Assembly: GCF_030731085.1 (NCBI RefSeq)
Contig: NZ_JASNFN010000010.1
Coordinates: 124,001 to 188,000 of the forward strand
Length of the DNA stretch: 64,000 nt
Direction of reading: 5' to 3'
Source of the DNA: Blastococcus carthaginiensis
Lineage (GTDB): Bacteria; Actinomycetota; Actinomycetes; Mycobacteriales; Geodermatophilaceae
Position 1 is the first letter of the stretch, and each line of letters starts with the position of its first letter. The translations under genes and the position numbers were made by a program. The notes beneath the pieces were generated by a model. That model saw nothing but the letters and a program-made list of their open reading frames with translations, was not told the origin of the DNA and did not search any database. This document shows, one piece after another, positions 60,980 to 64,000 of this stretch.

Positions 60980-61462
60980 ATGATCGGGACCATGCCTCCA
61001 CCCGCGCGCGGTCTCCGCAGCCGCACCACCCGCGAGGTCATGGCCTCCCACCTCGAGCACCGCCGCACCGGCGACCTCGAGGCCGACCTCGTCGAGAACT
61101 ACCACCCCGAGGTCGTGGTCCTCTCCGCCCGCGAGGTGTTCCGCGGCCACGACGGCGTGCGCGCCTCGGCCCACCGGCTGTGGCGGGCCGCCGCCGAGGG
61201 CAGCTACTCCTACGGCTACGTGCTGGCCGACGAGCGCATGGCGATGCTCGAGTGGGCCGGGCGCAACCCGCAGTTCGACATCCGGTGCGGGATCGACTCC
61301 TACCTCATCGAGGACGGCTGGGTCACCGCCCAGACGATCCACTACCGGGTGGAGGACGCCGGGCTGTCGGTCGCCGGGGCGCTCCTCGTCCCACCGGACC
61401 AGGTGGGGATGCACGCGGTCGACGACCCGGCCCGCATGCCCGGTCTCGCCGACGGCAGCTGA
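60980..61462 (+). CDS. SnoaL-like / NTF2-fold protein
   Basis: A 160-residue protein with an NTF2-like cone fold inferred from HLEHRRTGDLEADLVENYHP, DGVRASAHRLW and the beta-rich C-terminal half (WAGRNPQFDIRCGIDSYLIEDGWV). Such proteins bind or isomerise small molecules; no catalytic assignment is possible. The start may be ATG 60980 or ATG 60992; neither has a clear ribosome site. The following 146 bp up to the convergent XRE gene holds no gene that I can see. Confidence 0.75.
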   Translation: MIGTMPPPARGLRSRTTREVMASHLEHRRTGDLEADLVENYHPEVVVLSAREVFRGHDGVRASAHRLWRAAAEGSYSYGYVLADERMAMLEWAGRNPQFDIRCGIDSYLIEDGWVTAQTIHYRVEDAGLSVAGALLVPPDQVGMHAVDDPARMPGLADGS

Positions 61463-61608
61463 CCGGCGCGCACCCGCACACCGCCCCGGCGTCCACGGTG
61501 AGGTGAACGGAACCTGCTCGACCTGAGCTCTGGCCGTCCCGAACGGTGGGCGCGGAGCGCCGTTTCAGGCACTCGACCTGCGCATCCGCGTTCAGCGGGG
61601 GACCGCCA

Positions 61609-62184
61609 TCAGGCCGGGCGGGCGCGCACGTGCATGCGCTCGCCCTGCGGGCCGACCAGGATGAGCGTCTCCGCCGGCTCGGCGAACGGGTTGGAGAAGG
61701 CGTGCGGCACGCGGGTGTCGAACTCGACGACCTCGCCCGGGCCGAGCACGAAGTCGCGGGAGCCCAGCAGCAGGCGGATGCGCCCGGACAGCACGTAGAG
61801 CCACTCGTACCCCTCGTGCACCTTCTGGTCGGTGTTGCCGACCTGCCACCGCGGCGGGAACAGCTGCTTGTACGCCTGCAACCCGGTGCCGGGCTGCCGC
61901 GTCAGCGGCACCATCGTCATGCCGTCGCGCTCCACGGGGTGCCCGTGCACCCGCGGGTCGGCCGGCGCCTGGGCGTCGACGAGGTCGTCCAGGGCGACGC
62001 CGTAGGTGCGGGCGAGGGGCAGCAGAAGCTCCAGCGTCGGCCGGCGGCCACCGGCCTCAAGCCGCGACAGGGTGCTCACCGAGATGCCGGTGTCCTCGGC
62101 GATCTCGGTCAGGGTGCGCCCGCGGTCGGTGCGCAGCGCCCGCAGGCGGGTGCCGACGTTCTGCAGGACGTCGTCGTCGGTCAT
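61609..62184 (-). CDS. XRE-cupin transcriptional regulator
   Basis: The 191 residues consist of an XRE helix-turn-helix (about 10-65: LTEIAEDTGISVSTLSRLEAG) and a C-terminal cupin (about 100-185: HEGYEWLYVLSGRIRLLLG, LGPGEVVEFDTRVPHAFSNP). Regulators of this type bind a small ligand through the cupin and repress or activate nearby genes. The ATG start at 62184 faces the divergent thioredoxin-reductase-like gene across a 68-bp region with TTTGCCA repeats, presumably its operator. Ligand unknown. Confidence 0.92.
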   Translation of the reverse strand: MTDDDVLQNVGTRLRALRTDRGRTLTEIAEDTGISVSTLSRLEAGGRRPTLELLLPLARTYGVALDDLVDAQAPADPRVHGHPVERDGMTMVPLTRQPGTGLQAYKQLFPPRWQVGNTDQKVHEGYEWLYVLSGRIRLLLGSRDFVLGPGEVVEFDTRVPHAFSNPFAEPAETLILVGPQGERMHVRARPA

Positions 62185-62192
62185 GCACGGCA

Positions 62193-62221
62193 GTTTGCCA
62201 CTTCGGCAAGGCGGTTTGCCA
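62193..62221. promoter_or_regulatory. operator-like TTTGCCA repeat cluster
   Basis: GTTTGCCA occurs at 62193-62200 and again at 62214-62221, exactly 21 bp apart, and an inverted half-site GGCAA lies between (62205-62209), giving TTGCC-N5-GGCAA at 62195-62209. It lies between the divergent XRE-cupin and oxidoreductase starts. Confidence 0.6.
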
Positions 62222-62252
62222 GGTGGCGGGTGCCGGGTCGACAGTGGGCGCC

Positions 62253-63200
62253 ATGGACGAGCGGTACGACGTGGTGGTCATCGGAGGCGGCGCGGCGGGG
62301 CTGAGCGGAGCGCTCACCCTGGCCCGCGCCCGGCGCAGCGTGCTGGTGGTGGACGCGGGCGAGCCCCGCAACGCCTCCGCCGGGCACGTGCACAACTACC
62401 TCGGCCGGGAGGGCACGCCCCCCGCCGAGCTCTACGCGATCGGCCGGGAGGAGGTCGAGGGCTATGGCGGCACGGTGGTGCCCGGCCGGATCGTGCAGGT
62501 GCGGCGGGAGGACGACGGCTTCCGGTTCGCTCTCGAGGACGGCGGGTCCGCCCGTGCCCGCCGGCTGCTGCTGGCCGCCGGCCTGACCGACGAGCTGCCC
62601 GCGCTCCCGGGCCTCGACGAGCGGTGGGGGAGCACGGTGCTGCACTGCCCCTACTGCCACGGCTGGGAGGTGCGCGACCGGGCCGTCGGCATCGTCAGCA
62701 CGGGCCCGATGGGCGCCTACGCGGCGCAGCTCTGGCGGCAGTGGACCGACGACGTGGTCCTCTTCGTGCACACCGGCTCCGAGCCGGCCGAGGAGGAGCT
62801 GGAGCAGCTGGAGGCGCGCGGGGTCCGCATCGTCCGCGGCGAGGTGGCGGGGCTGGAGGGTGCCGCCGCCGTCCGGCTGGCCTCCGGCGAGTTGGTCGAC
62901 CGGGACGCCGTCGTCGTCGCGCCGCGCTTCGTGGCCAACGCCGAGCTGCTCGCCGACCTCGGCGCCATGCCAGTGCCGATGGAGATGCACGGGGCGGTGC
63001 TGGGCACCCACCTGCCCGCCGACCCGACCGGACGTACCGAGGTGCCCGGCGTCTGGGTCGCCGGCAACGCCGGTGACCTGAGCGCGCAGGTGATCGTCGC
63101 TGCGGCCCAGGGACTCCGCGCCGGGGCGATGATCAACGCCGACCTCATCCAGGAGGACACCCGGGCAGCCGTGGTGCAGCGGCGGAGCGTGGCGGCGTGA
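62253..63200 (+). CDS. thioredoxin-reductase-like FAD/NAD(P) oxidoreductase
   Basis: This 315-residue flavoprotein has the two-domain thioredoxin reductase plan: FAD motif VVIGGGAAGLSGALTLARA at the N terminus, the redox pair CPYC in LHCPYCHGWE (about residue 132), and a C-terminal VPGVWVAGNAGD motif. The usual GxGxxG of the NADPH site is atypical (VSTGPMGAY), so pyridine nucleotide use is unclear. The start is ATG at 62253. The stop overlaps the methyltransferase start by 4 bp. The pair with a methyltransferase and an XRE-cupin regulator is an operon of uncertain purpose. Confidence 0.88.
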   Translation: MDERYDVVVIGGGAAGLSGALTLARARRSVLVVDAGEPRNASAGHVHNYLGREGTPPAELYAIGREEVEGYGGTVVPGRIVQVRREDDGFRFALEDGGSARARRLLLAAGLTDELPALPGLDERWGSTVLHCPYCHGWEVRDRAVGIVSTGPMGAYAAQLWRQWTDDVVLFVHTGSEPAEEELEQLEARGVRIVRGEVAGLEGAAAVRLASGELVDRDAVVVAPRFVANAELLADLGAMPVPMEMHGAVLGTHLPADPTGRTEVPGVWVAGNAGDLSAQVIVAAAQGLRAGAMINADLIQEDTRAAVVQRRSVAA

Positions 63201-63838
63201 GGGCCACCGACCGCGAGACCTACGACGAGCTCTACCGCTCGGCCCCGGCGGTGTGGAGCGGTCGCCCCAACAGGCAGCTCGTCGTCGAGGCGGCTGACCT
63301 GCCGCCGAGCCGTGCGCTCGACGCCGGCAGCGGCGAGGGCGGTGACGCCCTGTGGCTCGCCGAGCGCGGCTGGCGGGTCACCGCGGTGGACTTCTCACCC
63401 GTGGCCCTGCAGCGCGGCGCCGCGGCGGCGCGGGCACGGGGGCTGGCGGACCGGGTCGAGTGGGTGCACGCCGACCTGGAGGAGTGGACGCCATCGGCGG
63501 GCGGCTTCGACCTGGTGACGGCGCACTACCTGCATGCACGGAGCGCCGGCGAGCGCGCGGAGCTGTTCCGGCGGCTGGCCGCGGCGGTGGCGCCCGGCGG
63601 GACGCTGCTCGTCGTCGGGCACCTGCTCGACGCCGCCGCCGCGCACCACCACGGGGCCGGGCACCTGGACCCCGCGGTCTTCTACCGCGCCGAGGACGTC
63701 GCGGCGGTGCTCGAGCCGGGGGAGTGGTCCGACGTCGTCACCGAGACCCGGGAGCGGGATCACGGGGCGGCGGAGCGGACCGGCAACCCGGTGCCCGACA
63801 CCGTGCTCGTCGCACGACGGGCGTCGAGGGCGCGGTAG
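63197..63838 (+). CDS. class I SAM-dependent methyltransferase
   Basis: A 213-residue Rossmann methyltransferase with the SAM loop ALDAGSGEGGDALWLAERGW (about 40-60), the acidic VTAVDFSP and DLEEW positions, and LVTAHYLHA. It is closest in feel to TehB-like or small-molecule methyltransferases. The acceptor is unknown. The GTG at 63197 overlaps the preceding flavoprotein stop, so they are coupled. Its last ~80 bases overlap a small predicted gene on the other strand. Confidence 0.88.
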   Translation: MRATDRETYDELYRSAPAVWSGRPNRQLVVEAADLPPSRALDAGSGEGGDALWLAERGWRVTAVDFSPVALQRGAAAARARGLADRVEWVHADLEEWTPSAGGFDLVTAHYLHARSAGERAELFRRLAAAVAPGGTLLVVGHLLDAAAAHHHGAGHLDPAVFYRAEDVAAVLEPGEWSDVVTETRERDHGAAERTGNPVPDTVLVARRASRAR

Positions 63839-63948
63839 CGCCCGGGGCGGAGCTCGCCGAGGGCCCGGCGACGGTGCGCCTCCTCGGCCAGCTGGCGCGC
63901 GGCGACGACGGCTGCGCTGTCCGGCCGCTCGTGCTGGCTGACGGGCAT
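63760..63948 (-). CDS. possible small protein, overlapping the methyltransferase 3' end
   Basis: A 62-codon frame begins MPVSQHERPDSAAVVAARQL and continues AEEAHRRRALGELRPGRYRALDARR; no family is recognised. The ATG at 63948 has a strong GGAGGGAG ribosome site about five bases upstream, which is the main support. Its 3' third overlaps 79 bp of the methyltransferase in antisense, so the final residues may be meaningless. The ~50 bp after 63948 show nothing more. Confidence 0.4.
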   Translation of the reverse strand: MPVSQHERPDSAAVVAARQLAEEAHRRRALGELRPGRYRALDARRATSTVSGTGLPVRSAAP

Positions 63949-64000
63949 GGCGGGCTCCCTCCGGTGTCCTCTACCGGGAAGACGTGCCGGGAAAGGCGGA

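Overview
This window is chromosomal DNA from a very GC-rich actinobacterium. GTG starts, stop/start overlaps, an actinobacterial integration host factor (mihF), a helicase-less PriA and a DUF222/HNH gene all point there. The gene order and protein sequences suggest Geodermatophilaceae (Blastococcus, Geodermatophilus or Modestobacter type), but no 16S or tRNA gene is present to confirm this.

Region 1 (1-18033, all plus strand) is a conserved housekeeping block. It runs pyrC (5' truncated by the window edge)-carA-carB-pyrD-pyrF for pyrimidine synthesis, then mihF-gmk-rpoZ-coaBC-metK-priA, an Asp/Glu racemase-like gene, and def-fmt-rsmB. Most junctions overlap by 4 bp.

Region 2 (18034-22214, minus strand) breaks the usual rsmB-rpe adjacency. 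It holds a multicopy-type DUF222/HNH endonuclease, two decayed-looking membrane paralogues and an aldehyde dehydrogenase.

Region 3 (22325-28250) resumes the housekeeping block with rpe-ribD-ribE-ribBA-ribH-hisE-hisG and a secreted SSI-like lipoprotein. Rpe makes ribulose 5-phosphate, the substrate of RibBA, so the start of this operon is metabolically coherent.

Region 4 (28281-41463) contains a divergent AllH-like/PucR pair, an XRE-MurA fusion with a likely operator, transporters and small proteins. It ends in a divergent secreted 5'-nucleotidase/RTX nuclease pair with a Crp/GlxR-type site between them.

Region 5 (41530-51735) holds malQ, a GGDEF-EAL protein, a flavin oxidoreductase coupled to a GH13 enzyme, two TSUP permeases and a UspA protein.

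Region 6 (51927-63948) is a mosaic: an arginase-like protein, a DUF3516-type RNA helicase, a tiny CPEC protein, a stress-type SDR, an Imm5-like protein, homocysteine methyltransferase, an extended YidD, ArfB, an esterase, GNAT and SnoaL proteins, and an XRE-cupin/thioredoxin-reductase-like/methyltransferase cluster.

The most unusual DNA features are not genes. One is a three-copy intergenic element that starts within a few bases of a stop codon and has covarying stems (9532, 12223, 26834). Another is a two-copy palindromic cassette between convergent genes (31564, 56728). A third is an extreme poly-G/poly-C tract (36308-36361). No rRNA, tRNA, CRISPR array, insertion sequence or prophage was recognised.
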